From Algicella marina (GTDB taxonomy: Bacteria; Pseudomonadota; Alphaproteobacteria; Rhodobacterales; Rhodobacteraceae), in assembly GCF_009931615.1 (NCBI RefSeq), contig NZ_CP046620.1, positions 3,022,501 through 3,086,500 of the forward strand: a stretch of DNA of 64,000 nt, given 5' to 3'. How positions within the stretch are numbered: position 1 is the first letter of the stretch; each line of letters starts with the position of its first letter. The translations under genes were made by a program, and so were the position numbers. The notes below the pieces were generated by a model. That model saw only the letters and a list, made by a program, of their open reading frames with translations, searched no databases and had not been told where the DNA came from. This document shows positions 9,884-18,253 of this stretch, one piece after another.

Positions 9884-9928
9884 AATCCCTCCGCGCCGGG
9901 GTTATGGCGCGACCTCCCTGTTGGACTT

Positions 9929-9956
9929 GGCCCGGGCTCTGCCCGGGCCTTTTTTT
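9929..9956 (+). terminator. Rho-independent terminator of the response-regulator gene
   Basis: Perfect 9-bp stem GGCCCGGGC / GCCCGGGCC with a TCT loop, followed by a run of seven T. It lies 46 bases after the response-regulator stop and ends at the stop codon of the convergent extensin-like gene, so it insulates the two genes. Confidence 0.9.
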
Positions 9957-10722
9957 ACCGGCAGGCTGGCCAGCGTCCTTGGGCGAAATGGAAATGATCG
10001 GCGTGCAAGGCATTGTAATCGGGTGAAAGCACAGTCCGGAAATAGGTGCAGGCATCGTCCCGGATCTGCCGCCAGAACGCCTGCTCCGCCAGTGACGCTT
10101 CCCACCCCTGCAACATCGAAAGGGCCCGGCCATCATCCAGCCGGAAACCGGCTACGTCGATCGCCGAGGCCGTGGCATGCGCGCTCATCCGGGTGGAGGT
10201 TCCACTGCTTGTCCGCATCCTTCGGCAGGAAAAGCTGCCGAAATGCCGTGCCTCGGCCACATCACTGCCCAGCCACTCCCGCGCCGACGGCTGCACGGAA
10301 TGGCGCATCCACATTCCCAGCCGCAATGCCATCTCACATCGCGTCTCCAGCGGTGCCGTCCGCGCATCGGCGACCCGTGTCAGCCGCGCTCGTTGCCGTA
10401 TATGGCATTCTGCCGAGTCTTCTCGGTCGTCCAGCCAAACCTGTTCCGTTTCTTCGAGCGATTCCAGCGCTGCCCGGCACAGTTGCGGGCTGCGTGCCGT
10501 ACGCGCCAGTTTCATCGGGGTCATCAGTGTCGGGGCCGCGTTCGGATCCAGCGGCGCGAACGGATTCCACCTCTCGTCCTGCATCGCCGCCACTCCCACA
10601 ACGGTCAGCGCCGCTACCACAGCGAGACTAGCCAACCGCGACAGGTCACGCGCCACGGTCCCCTTACGCCTGGGCTTGGACTTCTTCTCCGGCCGCTTGT
10701 TTCTGAGAGATGGGGGGGGCAT
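9955..10722 (-). CDS. extensin-like family protein
   Basis: About 255 residues. The C-terminal ~180 residues match the extensin-like C domain seen in many alphaproteobacteria: SCRRM, MSAHATASAIDVAGFRLDDG and HADHFHFAQGRWPACR, with metal-ligand-like His and Asp residues resembling D,D-/L,D-carboxypeptidase folds. Near the N-terminus a basic stretch (NKRPEKKSKPRRK) precedes one hydrophobic segment (LASLAVVAALTVVGVAAM), suggesting a membrane anchor or signal. The chosen ATG has GGAG seven bases upstream; an in-frame ATG at 10758 would add 12 residues. The second to fourth codons form an eight-C homopolymer. Probable role in envelope or peptidoglycan metabolism. Confidence 0.75.
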   Translation of the reverse strand: MPPPSLRNKRPEKKSKPRRKGTVARDLSRLASLAVVAALTVVGVAAMQDERWNPFAPLDPNAAPTLMTPMKLARTARSPQLCRAALESLEETEQVWLDDREDSAECHIRQRARLTRVADARTAPLETRCEMALRLGMWMRHSVQPSAREWLGSDVAEARHFGSFSCRRMRTSSGTSTRMSAHATASAIDVAGFRLDDGRALSMLQGWEASLAEQAFWRQIRDDACTYFRTVLSPDYNALHADHFHFAQGRWPACR

Positions 10723-10758
10723 CCGCTCCGGCTTGCTGGTTGTTATCGTCCAAAGCAT

Positions 10759-11346
10759 GGCTTGTCAGACGGGCGACGACCAGACGTTTCCGCCCCACCT
10801 GTCGCGGATGTGAACCCCTTTGCTGATGCGGAGGATTGCACGCAACGAACCGAGAGCCCCCCGCAATCCTGAAAGCAACGCATGATGGCCCAACGCTGGC
10901 GTCTCCTTGCCCCGGCAGCCGCCAGCGCTCCGGCCTTCTGACAGCATCACACCTCACCGGTGTCGCGGACACGTCGCATCGATAACTGGCTGCCATGTTA
11001 TCGTGAGGCGGGAAACATTCCCCTCTGCCTGCTTCCCGCACTCCGATAACCCAGCCCCGGATCTGGAGTGCGCCACCCACGTACGCAGTGCTCCTCGCTC
11101 CGGTATTTTCCGAATAACCGCGCAGGCCACCCACGCACCCGAACGGGCTTTTTACATGCAAAAATTCGGAAAGCGCGTCCTGCGGCTGGTGGCTTCAGAA
11201 ACCGGCCTCGGAGCCCATGAATCTGCCTGCCATCTTCTGTGAGAGCCGGTTGTTCTAACCTGCCCACGCCGGTTCTATGCCGCAGATCGGCACGAAATGC
11301 AAAGACCGTTTATAGGCAATTCTACCTTTAACCATCTGGAAACCAA
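10759..11346. other. gene-poor intergenic region, no convincing gene
   Basis: Nearly 600 bases between the extensin-like gene start and the ahcY terminator. Frames open here lack recognisable protein features (high Arg/Pro/His, no family motifs). I saw no tRNA-like cloverleaf or T-loop. One 7-bp inverted repeat, GCGGGAA...TTCCCGC, lies around 11010-11041. The region should contain the promoter of the extensin-like gene, but no clear -35/-10 pair stands out. Confidence 0.5.
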
Positions 11347-11381
11347 AGAAAATGGCGCCTCACGGATGTGTGGGCGCCATT
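11344..11381 (-). terminator. intrinsic terminator of ahcY
   Basis: Perfect 9-bp stem AATGGCGCC (11351-11359) / GGCGCCATT (11373-11381) with a 13-base loop. On the minus strand it is followed by a T-rich tail (TTTTCTTTGG). It lies about 45 bases past the ahcY stop, in ahcY orientation. Confidence 0.8.
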
Positions 11382-11424
11382 CCATGTTTCGCTGCAGGCC
11401 GCACCACGCGACCTCCGCGGAGTA

Positions 11425-12819
11425 TCAATAGCGGTAGTGCTCCGGCTTGAACGGTCCTTCCATCGTCACGCCGATATAGTCCGCCTGTTCCGGGCTCAAT
11501 TCCGTCAGCTTCACGCCGATCCGCCCCAGATGCAGCCGCGCCACCTTCTCGTCGAGATGCTTCGGCAGGATATGCACATCGTTGGTGTAGCTATCGCCTC
11601 TCGTCCAAAGTTCGATCTGCGCCAGCACCTGATTGGTGAAGCTTGCCGACATCACGAAGGAGGGGTGCCCGGTCGCATTGCCGAGGTTCAGCAGGCGCCC
11701 CTGCGACAACAGGATGATCCGGCTACCCGAAGGCATCTCGATCATGTCCACCTGGTCCTTGATGTTGGTCCACTTGTGGTTTTTCAGTGCCGCGACCTGG
11801 ATCTCATTGTCGAAATGGCCGATGTTGCCGACGATCGCCATATCCTTCATCTCGCGCATATGCTCGATGCGGATGACATCGCGGTTGCCGGTGGTCGTTA
11901 TGAAAATGTCCGCCGATGATACCGCGTCTTCCAGCGTCACAACCTCGAACCCGTCCATCGCCGCCTGGAGGGCGCAGATCGGGTCGATCTCCGTCACTTT
12001 TACCCGTGCGCCGGCACCGCGCAGCGACGCGGCCGAACCCTTGCCGACATCGCCATAACCGCAGACAACAGCCGTCTTGCCCGCCATCATGGTGTCGGTA
12101 GCCCGTCGAATGCCGTCGACAAGGCTTTCCTTGCAGCCATACTTGTTGTCGAACTTCGACTTTGTGACGCTGTCGTTCACGTTGATCGCGGGGAAAGGCA
12201 ACTGCCCTTCCTCCACCATCTTGTAGAGCCTGTGCACACCCGTCGTCGTCTCCTCGGAAACACCCTTGAGCGCCGCCCTCTGCTCGGCGAACCAGCCCGG
12301 CTTCTCCGCCATCCGTTTGCGGATCTGCGCGAACAGCGCCACCTCTTCCTCGGACTGCGGGTTGTCGATCAGGCCGGTTTCACCGGCTTCCACGCGCGCT
12401 CCGAGCAGGATGTAAAGCGTCGCGTCGCCGCCGTCATCGAGGATCAGGTTGGCCGTACCTTCGGCGAAGTCGAAGATCTTGTCGGCATAGTCCCAGTACT
12501 CTTCCAGCGTTTCGCCCTTGATGGCGAAAACCGGTGTTCCCCCTGCGGCAATCGCCGCCGCGGCGTGATCCTGGGTGGAAAAGATGTTGCACGAGGCCCA
12601 GCGTACTTCCGCACCAAGGGCCGTCAGTGTCTCGATCAGCACAGCTGTCTGGATAGTCATGTGCAGGGAGCCCGCAATCCGTGCACCCTTCAGCGGCTGC
12701 GCAGCGCCAAATTCATCCCGCAGCGCCATCAGCCCCGGCATCTCGGTCTCGGCGATATCCAGTTCCTTGCGGCCGAATTCGGCGAGAGAAATATCCTTGA
12801 CGATGTAGTCTTCAGGCAT
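11425..12819 (-). CDS. ahcY: adenosylhomocysteinase
   Basis: Hydrolyses S-adenosylhomocysteine to adenosine and homocysteine, closing the methylation cycle; cytoplasmic NAD-dependent tetramer. At 464 residues it is the usual alphaproteobacterial length. Visible signatures: [37 protein letters not shown]-like segment ([20 protein letters not shown]), the NAD-binding [16 protein letters not shown], and the C-terminal FKPEHYRY typical of the family. The start used gives [19 protein letters not shown] and has AAAGGAA nine bases upstream; the frame continues further upstream but without family similarity. Its leader is predicted to fold (see the hairpin at 12889). Confidence 0.97.
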   Translation of the reverse strand: MPEDYIVKDISLAEFGRKELDIAETEMPGLMALRDEFGAAQPLKGARIAGSLHMTIQTAVLIETLTALGAEVRWASCNIFSTQDHAAAAIAAGGTPVFAIKGETLEEYWDYADKIFDFAEGTANLILDDGGDATLYILLGARVEAGETGLIDNPQSEEEVALFAQIRKRMAEKPGWFAEQRAALKGVSEETTTGVHRLYKMVEEGQLPFPAINVNDSVTKSKFDNKYGCKESLVDGIRRATDTMMAGKTAVVCGYGDVGKGSAASLRGAGARVKVTEIDPICALQAAMDGFEVVTLEDAVSSADIFITTTGNRDVIRIEHMREMKDMAIVGNIGHFDNEIQVAALKNHKWTNIKDQVDMIEMPSGSRIILLSQGRLLNLGNATGHPSFVMSASFTNQVLAQIELWTRGDSYTNDVHILPKHLDEKVARLHLGRIGVKLTELSPEQADYIGVTMEGPFKPEHYRY

Positions 12820-12888
12820 GGTGCAATTCCTTTGCAGGCAGAAGTTGAGCGGCAGATAGCATTCCGGGCAGGCATCGGCAATGCGACA

Positions 12889-12904
12889 GGCCGCACAAGC
12901 GGCC
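12889..12904 (-). promoter_or_regulatory. hairpin in the ahcY leader
   Basis: Perfect stem GGCCGC-TTGT-GCGGCC on the minus strand, 70-85 bases upstream of the ahcY ATG. It is followed by a second small dyad (GCAT-TGCCG-ATGC) nearer the gene. There is no T-run, so it is not an obvious terminator. It could be a 5'-UTR element or simply GC-rich structure; I could not match it to the SAH riboswitch consensus. Confidence 0.35.
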
Positions 12905-12979
12905 AAACCTCTTGAGAAAGTGTTTAACCCGGCAGAGCACCATGCTAAGCGCGGCGCGGCAAACACTCGGAAGATGATC

Positions 12980-13573
12980 ATGACCCAACGCGCGTGGCAA
13001 CGCATGCTCTCCGGCCGCCGGCTCGATCTGCTCGATCCCGCCCCGCTCGACATCGAGATCGAGGATATCGCCCACGGCCTCGCCTTCGTTGCCCGCTGGA
13101 ACGGCCAGACGATCGGTGAGTATCCTTATTCCGTTGCCGAACACTCGATCCTCGTCGAGGATCTCTTCGCCCGCATCGCCCCGAAGGCCCCGCCGCGCTG
13201 GCGCATGGCCGCGCTTTTGCACGACGCCCCGGAATACGTCATCGGCGACATGATCTCACCGGTAAAGGCCGCCGTTGGCCCCGCCTACAAGGCCATGGAC
13301 ATACGTCTTGCCGCCGCCGTCCACATCCGCTTCGGCCTGCCCGCAGAAATTCCTGTTTCGGTCAAGAAACAGATCAAGCGCGCAGACAGGATCAGCGCCT
13401 GGCACGAGGCGGTGCAGATTGCGGGCTTCGCGGAAGCTGAAGCCAACAGGCTCTTCGGTGCACCCCGGTTTGCCGATGGTGACACACTCCGCCTCAATCC
13501 CCGCCCGCCAATGCAGGTGAAGCGCGACTTCCTGGCCCGTTTCCATGCGTTGGAGGCGATGATGCGTCGCTGA
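12980..13573 (+). CDS. HD-domain phosphohydrolase (YfbR-like)
   Basis: About 197 residues. It carries the HD signature: His55 in SVAEHS, the His-Asp pair in [13 protein letters not shown] (residues 81-82) and a late Asp in [12 protein letters not shown]. The family hydrolyses phosphate from small molecules such as deoxynucleoside monophosphates. The ATG at 12980 was chosen because CGGAAG sits about seven bases upstream; an ATG six bases earlier is too close to that site, and the longer open frame overlaps the ahcY leader without family-like sequence. Substrate not determinable. Confidence 0.8.
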   Translation: MTQRAWQRMLSGRRLDLLDPAPLDIEIEDIAHGLAFVARWNGQTIGEYPYSVAEHSILVEDLFARIAPKAPPRWRMAALLHDAPEYVIGDMISPVKAAVGPAYKAMDIRLAAAVHIRFGLPAEIPVSVKKQIKRADRISAWHEAVQIAGFAEAEANRLFGAPRFADGDTLRLNPRPPMQVKRDFLARFHALEAMMRR

Positions 13574-13654
13574 ATACTCCCTGCCCCCTGCGGCACTGGC
13601 GTCCGCACGCTCGGCATCCTATATGGATCTCAGACAAGACACAGAGGAAACCCC

Positions 13655-14569
13655 ATGTTGGAATTCGGTCAGAACACAGCTGCCGCCCCCTCGGACGACC
13701 TGATCAAGGAAACAACCGAGGCCACCTTCATGGCCGATGTGGTCGAAGCTTCGATGGAGGTTCCGGTCATCGTCGATTTCTGGGCCCCGTGGTGCGGCCC
13801 CTGCAAGACCCTCGGCCCTGCTCTTGAAGAGGCGGTAAAGGCTGCGAAAGGCAAGGTGAAGATGGTCAAGGTCGATGTCGACCAGAACCAGCAGATCGCT
13901 GCTCAGATGCGTGTCCAGTCAATCCCTGCCGTCTTCGGCTTCGTTGGTGGTCAGCCTGTCGACGGATTCATGGGCGCGCAGCCCGCGAGTGAGATCAGGA
14001 ATTTCATCGACAAGCTGGTGCAGATGAGCCCCGCCGGTGACGGCGGCCTTGCCGAGGCAATTACCGCCGCCGAGGAAATGCTGTCCGAAGGTGCGGTGGC
14101 CGACGCCGCCCAGACCTTTGCCGCCATACTTGGCGAGGAGCCTGAAAACGCCGCCAGCCTTGCCGGTCTCGCCCGCTGCCACATCGCCATGAACGATGCC
14201 GTTCAGGCCCGCGCCCTGCTCGACAGCGCGTCAGACAAGATGCGCAGCGACCCTGCGGTTACCGCCGTCTACGCTGAACTGGATCTTGCCGAGAGTGCCG
14301 CCGAAGCCGGTGAAGTGACCGAGCTGAAGGCGAAGGTCGAAGCCGATCCGGAAGATCTGCAGGCAAGGCTCGACCTCGCCATGGCCCAGATCGGATCGAA
14401 GGATCACGAGAGCGCCGTTGACACGCTGCTCGCGCTCTTCGCAAAGGATAGGGAATGGAACGAGGAGGCTGCCAAGACCCAGCTCTTCAAACTATTCGAC
14501 ATGCTCGGCCCGAAAGACCCCCTCGCTCAGAAGGGCCGCCGCCGCCTTTCCTCGATGATCTTCGCCTGA
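13655..14569 (+). CDS. cnoX: CnoX/YbbN-type thioredoxin with TPR tail
   Basis: 304 residues. The N-terminal ~110 residues are a thioredoxin domain with the redox pair Cys47/Cys50 in DFWAPWCGPCKTLGPAL and the cis-Pro loop VQSIPAVFGF. The remainder is alpha-helical with TPR-like repeats (AEEMLSEGAVADAAQTFAAIL, then NAASLAGLARCHIAMNDAVQ). This architecture is that of CnoX chaperedoxins, which protect proteins from oxidative damage and hand them to refolding chaperones. The CGPC motif suggests an active reductase. AGAGGAAA lies upstream of the ATG. The LON-domain and Trm112 genes follow in the same direction. Confidence 0.9.
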   Translation: MLEFGQNTAAAPSDDLIKETTEATFMADVVEASMEVPVIVDFWAPWCGPCKTLGPALEEAVKAAKGKVKMVKVDVDQNQQIAAQMRVQSIPAVFGFVGGQPVDGFMGAQPASEIRNFIDKLVQMSPAGDGGLAEAITAAEEMLSEGAVADAAQTFAAILGEEPENAASLAGLARCHIAMNDAVQARALLDSASDKMRSDPAVTAVYAELDLAESAAEAGEVTELKAKVEADPEDLQARLDLAMAQIGSKDHESAVDTLLALFAKDREWNEEAAKTQLFKLFDMLGPKDPLAQKGRRRLSSMIFA

Positions 14570-14698
14570 CACCCTCCGTTTACGGTCGGCTCAGGGCAGA
14601 TCGACGTCCCCAATCGGACCACAGCGTTCCACCGCGAAAAAACGATTAGAAAAAAACATCAGCCGCAATAGGTAAAGGCCAAAGGGGAAAGGCTTTTC

Positions 14699-15355
14699 AT
14701 GGTGAAGTCATTCACGCTGGCGGACCTGCCCGCGACCATACCTGTATTCCCGCTGCCCGGGGCGCTCTTGCTGCCCCGTTCCCGGCTACCGCTCAACATC
14801 TTCGAGCCGCGATACCTCGCAATGCTCGAAGATGCACTGAAAACGCCGGAACGGTTGATCGGAATGGTGCAGCCTATCCAGGTGCCGGAGGGGCAGGGAA
14901 ACAGCCGCCTCCACCAGATCGGCTGCGCCGGGCGCGTCACCGGCTTTCAGGAAACCGAGGACGGGCGCTACATGATTACCCTCACCGGTGTCAGCCGTTT
15001 CCGCCTTGGTGCAAAGAAAGAGGGCTTCACGCCCTACTTACGGGCCGACGTCAACTGGACGAGCTTTGAGCGGGATCTCGGCAAGGCTGAGTTCGACGAT
15101 GGCTTCGACCGCCCCGCATTTCTTTCGGTGCTTCAGCGGTTCTTCGAGACGGCGCAGCTGCAGTCGGATTGGGACAACCTGCGGGAGGCGGACGAGGAAC
15201 TGCTGATCAACTCCCTTTCCATGCTCTGTCCATTCGATCCGGAAGAGAAACAGGCGCTGCTGGAGGCACCCACGCTGGAAACCCGCCGCGAAACCCTCGT
15301 CACCCTGATGGAGTTCGCCCTGCGCGGCGGCGATGAGGAAGGAGCCCTGCAATGA
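14699..15355 (+). CDS. LON peptidase substrate-binding (N-terminal) domain protein
   Basis: 218-residue stand-alone LON N-terminal domain without ATPase or protease parts. Typical motifs: [36 protein letters not shown], and [19 protein letters not shown]. The frequent alphaproteobacterial neighbourhood thioredoxin-LON-Trm112 is conserved here. Function of these free-standing LON_N proteins is unclear; substrate binding or an adaptor role is assumed. The stop overlaps the Trm112 start by four bases (ATGA). Confidence 0.92.
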   Translation: MVKSFTLADLPATIPVFPLPGALLLPRSRLPLNIFEPRYLAMLEDALKTPERLIGMVQPIQVPEGQGNSRLHQIGCAGRVTGFQETEDGRYMITLTGVSRFRLGAKKEGFTPYLRADVNWTSFERDLGKAEFDDGFDRPAFLSVLQRFFETAQLQSDWDNLREADEELLINSLSMLCPFDPEEKQALLEAPTLETRRETLVTLMEFALRGGDEEGALQ

Positions 15356-15552
15356 CGGACGAACCCCATTCCCGAGGCCTGAAGGTGGATCGCAAGCTGC
15401 TCGACAGCCTCGTCTGCCCCGTCACCCGCGGCATGCTCACCTTCAATTCCGATGCGCAGGAACTCGTCTCCAAAGGTGCAGGCCTCGCGTACCCGATCCG
15501 CAACGGCATCCCGGTCATGCTGGTGGACGAGGCCCGCAGGCTGGAAGACTGA
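15352..15552 (+). CDS. Trm112 family protein
   Basis: 66-residue small protein. The core [16 protein letters not shown] followed by [20 protein letters not shown] matches bacterial Trm112/YcaR-like proteins. In eukaryotes Trm112 activates several methyltransferases; the bacterial relatives are thought to act as small partners of methyltransferases or biosynthetic enzymes. Only one Cys of the zinc knuckle is left, as in many bacterial members. Translationally coupled to the LON-domain gene. Confidence 0.9.
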   Translation: MTDEPHSRGLKVDRKLLDSLVCPVTRGMLTFNSDAQELVSKGAGLAYPIRNGIPVMLVDEARRLED

Positions 15553-15655
15553 GCAGGAAGCCTGCCGGATGTGGCATTTTTCATAGTGCTCTTGCCGTTT
15601 CGGAGTACGCTGTAGTGGATCATTTCACCAGCGTTCCGGAAAGTGAGGAAAGCAC

Positions 15656-16930
15656 ATGCCCATTACGCCCATTCCCGCATCATCGGACTTCGGTTTTGCA
15701 ACCGCCAGCAACCAGACATGGCTGTTGCCCGTCGGCCAGTCTCTGACCGGCACGGACTCGGTCTTCTACGGTTTTACATTCAGCTCTTGGTTCGATGGCA
15801 CCCTGATCGTCGCCGGCACGATCGACGTGGCCGACCGCGGCATCGATTCTCCGGCCGAATTCGCCCTCAACAGCCATCATGTGATCGTGGAGAGTACCGG
15901 GACCGTCACCGGTGGTCAGGAAGGCATGTATCTGAACTACTTCGAAATAGCGGTCCAGAACTTCGGCACGATCACCGGCACGGCTGCAGAAGCCATCGTC
16001 TTCAACGGACCCGGTTCGAGCCTGTTTAATGCGGGCACAATTACCTCCGTCAGTGCCGACGCCATTGCCGTCGCCAGCGACGACACCATCATCGCCAACT
16101 CCGGCACAATCATCAGCACTGCGGTGGCGATCTCTGTCGATTCCGGTTCCACCGGCGCCACGATTACCAATGCCGGCACAATCACCGGCGGAACCGACGC
16201 CATTGTCTTCGCCGACAACGCCACCGGCAACAGCCTCATCAATTCCGGCACGATCAGCGCCACCTCAGGCCCCCGCGCTATGCAGGGCGGTGACAGCGCG
16301 AATGTCGTGGTAAACACAGGCACGCTCGTCGGAAATGTCTCTCTCGACGGTGGCAACGACCTCTACGATGGCTCCGGCGGTGGTACGGTAACCGGTACGG
16401 TTTTCGGTGGCCACGGCAGAGATACGATTCTCGGCGGCGCACAGGCGGACACGCTCAACGGCGGCGGCGGGGCCGATACCGTCTCAGGCGGCGCGGGTAA
16501 TGATATCGTCATTGGCTCCGGCGGTAACGATTTCCTTCAGGGCGGCAACGGCAATGACGACGTCCGTGCCGGCGGCGGCAACGATATCCTCTCCGGCGGC
16601 GCAGGAAGGGACACGTTGAAGGGCTTCGGCGGCGACGACGTCCTCGATGGCGGTCAAGGCGATGACTTCCTCGTCAGTGGCATCGGCTCCGATGTCTTCG
16701 TCTTCGGCCTCAACGCCGGCTCGGACCGGATTGCCGATTTCGACCTCCAACTGGACCGGATAGACCTCACGGCCTACGGCATCGTCAGCTTCGCGGCCTT
16801 GTCTTCGTCCATCGGCGGCAATGCCGGCACGGGCCACGCAACCATCGATCTCACTGCTCTCGGAGGCAACGGCCTGCTGACCATCAATGATGCCTTCGGC
16901 GCGCTCACGTCCGGCGATTTCATCCTCTGA
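15656..16930 (+). CDS. secreted RTX calcium-binding protein with beta-helix repeats
   Basis: 424 residues, no Sec signal, as expected for a type I secretion substrate. Residues ~100-225 contain six beta-helix-like turns with the motif N-x-G-T-I (NFGTITG, NAGTITS, NSGTIIS, NAGTITG, NSGTISA, NTGTLVG) every 22-25 residues. Residues ~251-345 hold RTX nonapeptides (GGxGxDxhx), for example GGAGNDIVI and GGNGNDDVR, that bind calcium. The C-terminal ~75 residues (DVFVFG, DRIADFDLQLDRIDLTAYG) are the usual post-RTX secretion region. Extracellular; role unknown, possibly adhesive. No type I exporter gene is adjacent. Confidence 0.87.
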   Translation: MPITPIPASSDFGFATASNQTWLLPVGQSLTGTDSVFYGFTFSSWFDGTLIVAGTIDVADRGIDSPAEFALNSHHVIVESTGTVTGGQEGMYLNYFEIAVQNFGTITGTAAEAIVFNGPGSSLFNAGTITSVSADAIAVASDDTIIANSGTIISTAVAISVDSGSTGATITNAGTITGGTDAIVFADNATGNSLINSGTISATSGPRAMQGGDSANVVVNTGTLVGNVSLDGGNDLYDGSGGGTVTGTVFGGHGRDTILGGAQADTLNGGGGADTVSGGAGNDIVIGSGGNDFLQGGNGNDDVRAGGGNDILSGGAGRDTLKGFGGDDVLDGGQGDDFLVSGIGSDVFVFGLNAGSDRIADFDLQLDRIDLTAYGIVSFAALSSSIGGNAGTGHATIDLTALGGNGLLTINDAFGALTSGDFIL

Positions 16931-16936
16931 GACCGA

Positions 16937-18163
16937 TCAGATAGGCCGCCCCTGCAACAGGCGCGGCAAATCTCCTGTAAGTCCCGCCGCTTCACGGATC
17001 AGGTGGCGGCGCAGTGTCGGCGCGGCATTGATCGCGCCAAGCGCCAGGTCGCGGCCGAGACGCATCAGCGGATTGTCGTTGCTGAAAACCCTGTTGATTC
17101 CGTCCGTCGCCATTGCCAGCGCCGCGATGTCGAAGCCGCGCCACCGTCGGTAGCGCTCCAGCACCGGCTTCGCGCCGATATCCTCACCGCGCCTCCTTGC
17201 CTCGATCAGCACCTCGGCCAGCGCGGCGACATCCCTCAGTCCAAGGTTCAGCCCCTGTCCCGCAAGCGGGTGAATTCCGTGTGCCGCATCGCCGGTCAGA
17301 GCCACCCGCTCCGCGATCAGGCTTTGTGCCAGCGACAGTCCAAGCGGATAGGAGTACCGGTCACCGGCCAGCGAGATTTCCCCAAGGTGCGCACCGAAAC
17401 GTGGCCGCAGCGCCTCCAGAAACGCTTGGTCATCCAGTACCATGCACGCCTGCGCCTGAACTGTGCGTTCGGTCCAGACGATGCTGCTGCGGTTGCCCGG
17501 CAGCGGCAGGATCGCCAGCGGGCCCTCCGGCATGAAGAACTGATGCGCACAGCCGTGATGCGGCTTTTCGTGGGCGATCGCGGCAACCAGGCTCATCTGC
17601 CCATAATCCCACTCGGTCCGCCGGATACCCGCCCGCGCCGCCACACTCGAGGCGCGGCCGTCACTGCCCACCAGCAAACGTGCCGTCAGCACCCGCCCGT
17701 CCGTCAGCGTCACGCTCACCGCACCAGAAGAAACCGCCTGATCGGCCACCTCCGCCTCCGGTATCAGCGTGATCCGGTCTTCGGCCTGTACCCGCGCCAG
17801 CAAGGCGTTGCGCAGGTACCGGTCCTCCAGCAAATGCCCCATCGGCCCCTCGTCGATTTCCCTGTGATCGAAATGCAGAAACAGTGGCGAGGCTCCTTCG
17901 CCTGCCCGTCCGTCGCTCACCCTGATATCGAGTATTGGCTCGGCCTCGTCCTGCACGTCCTCCCAGATACCCATTGCCTGCAGCATCCGCCCCGTGGAAT
18001 GTGCCAGTGCATAGGCCCGCCCGTCGAAGTGCGGCTCGGCCATCACTGCCAGCGAACCGCTGTCCACAAGCGCCACTTGCAAGCCACCTCCGGCCAGCGC
18101 CAGCGCCAGTGCTGGTCCGTTCAGGCCGGCTCCGACAATCAGGACATCATGCTCAATTTCCAT
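16937..18163 (-). CDS. UbiH/UbiF/COQ6-type FAD-dependent hydroxylase
   Basis: 408-residue flavoprotein monooxygenase that hydroxylates the ubiquinone ring. The N-terminal dinucleotide motif VLIVGAGLNGPALALALAGG and the second FAD motif ALTGDAAHGIHPLAGQGLNL (with LGLRDVAALAE following) are family signatures. The start MEIEHDVLIVGAG was chosen since it begins immediately before the Rossmann strand; an alternative GTG at 18235 adds 24 residues without similarity. Which ring position it modifies cannot be decided. It is divergent from the amidase with a 90-base gap. Confidence 0.9.
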   Translation of the reverse strand: MEIEHDVLIVGAGLNGPALALALAGGGLQVALVDSGSLAVMAEPHFDGRAYALAHSTGRMLQAMGIWEDVQDEAEPILDIRVSDGRAGEGASPLFLHFDHREIDEGPMGHLLEDRYLRNALLARVQAEDRITLIPEAEVADQAVSSGAVSVTLTDGRVLTARLLVGSDGRASSVAARAGIRRTEWDYGQMSLVAAIAHEKPHHGCAHQFFMPEGPLAILPLPGNRSSIVWTERTVQAQACMVLDDQAFLEALRPRFGAHLGEISLAGDRYSYPLGLSLAQSLIAERVALTGDAAHGIHPLAGQGLNLGLRDVAALAEVLIEARRRGEDIGAKPVLERYRRWRGFDIAALAMATDGINRVFSNDNPLMRLGRDLALGAINAAPTLRRHLIREAAGLTGDLPRLLQGRPI

Positions 18164-18253
18164 GCAGATCAGTATGATCCGCGCATTCCGATTGTCCATG
18201 CCCGAACGAGGGTCTACCGTCCGCCAGAATGTCACAGGTCAGGAGGGCAAAGG

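Noticed and set aside
10664-11161. 165-codon minus-strand frame and a 111-codon plus-strand frame (10907-11242) in the gene-poor region
   Set aside because: No ribosome site, family similarity or protein-like composition; the first also overlaps the start of the extensin-like gene.
12820-12905. SAH riboswitch before ahcY
   Set aside because: The conserved core sequences of the SAH aptamer could not be located by eye, only generic hairpins.
17003-18253. Long N-terminal extension of the amidase frame
   Set aside because: Lies antisense to the UbiH-type hydroxylase; AGGAGG marks the real start at 18254.
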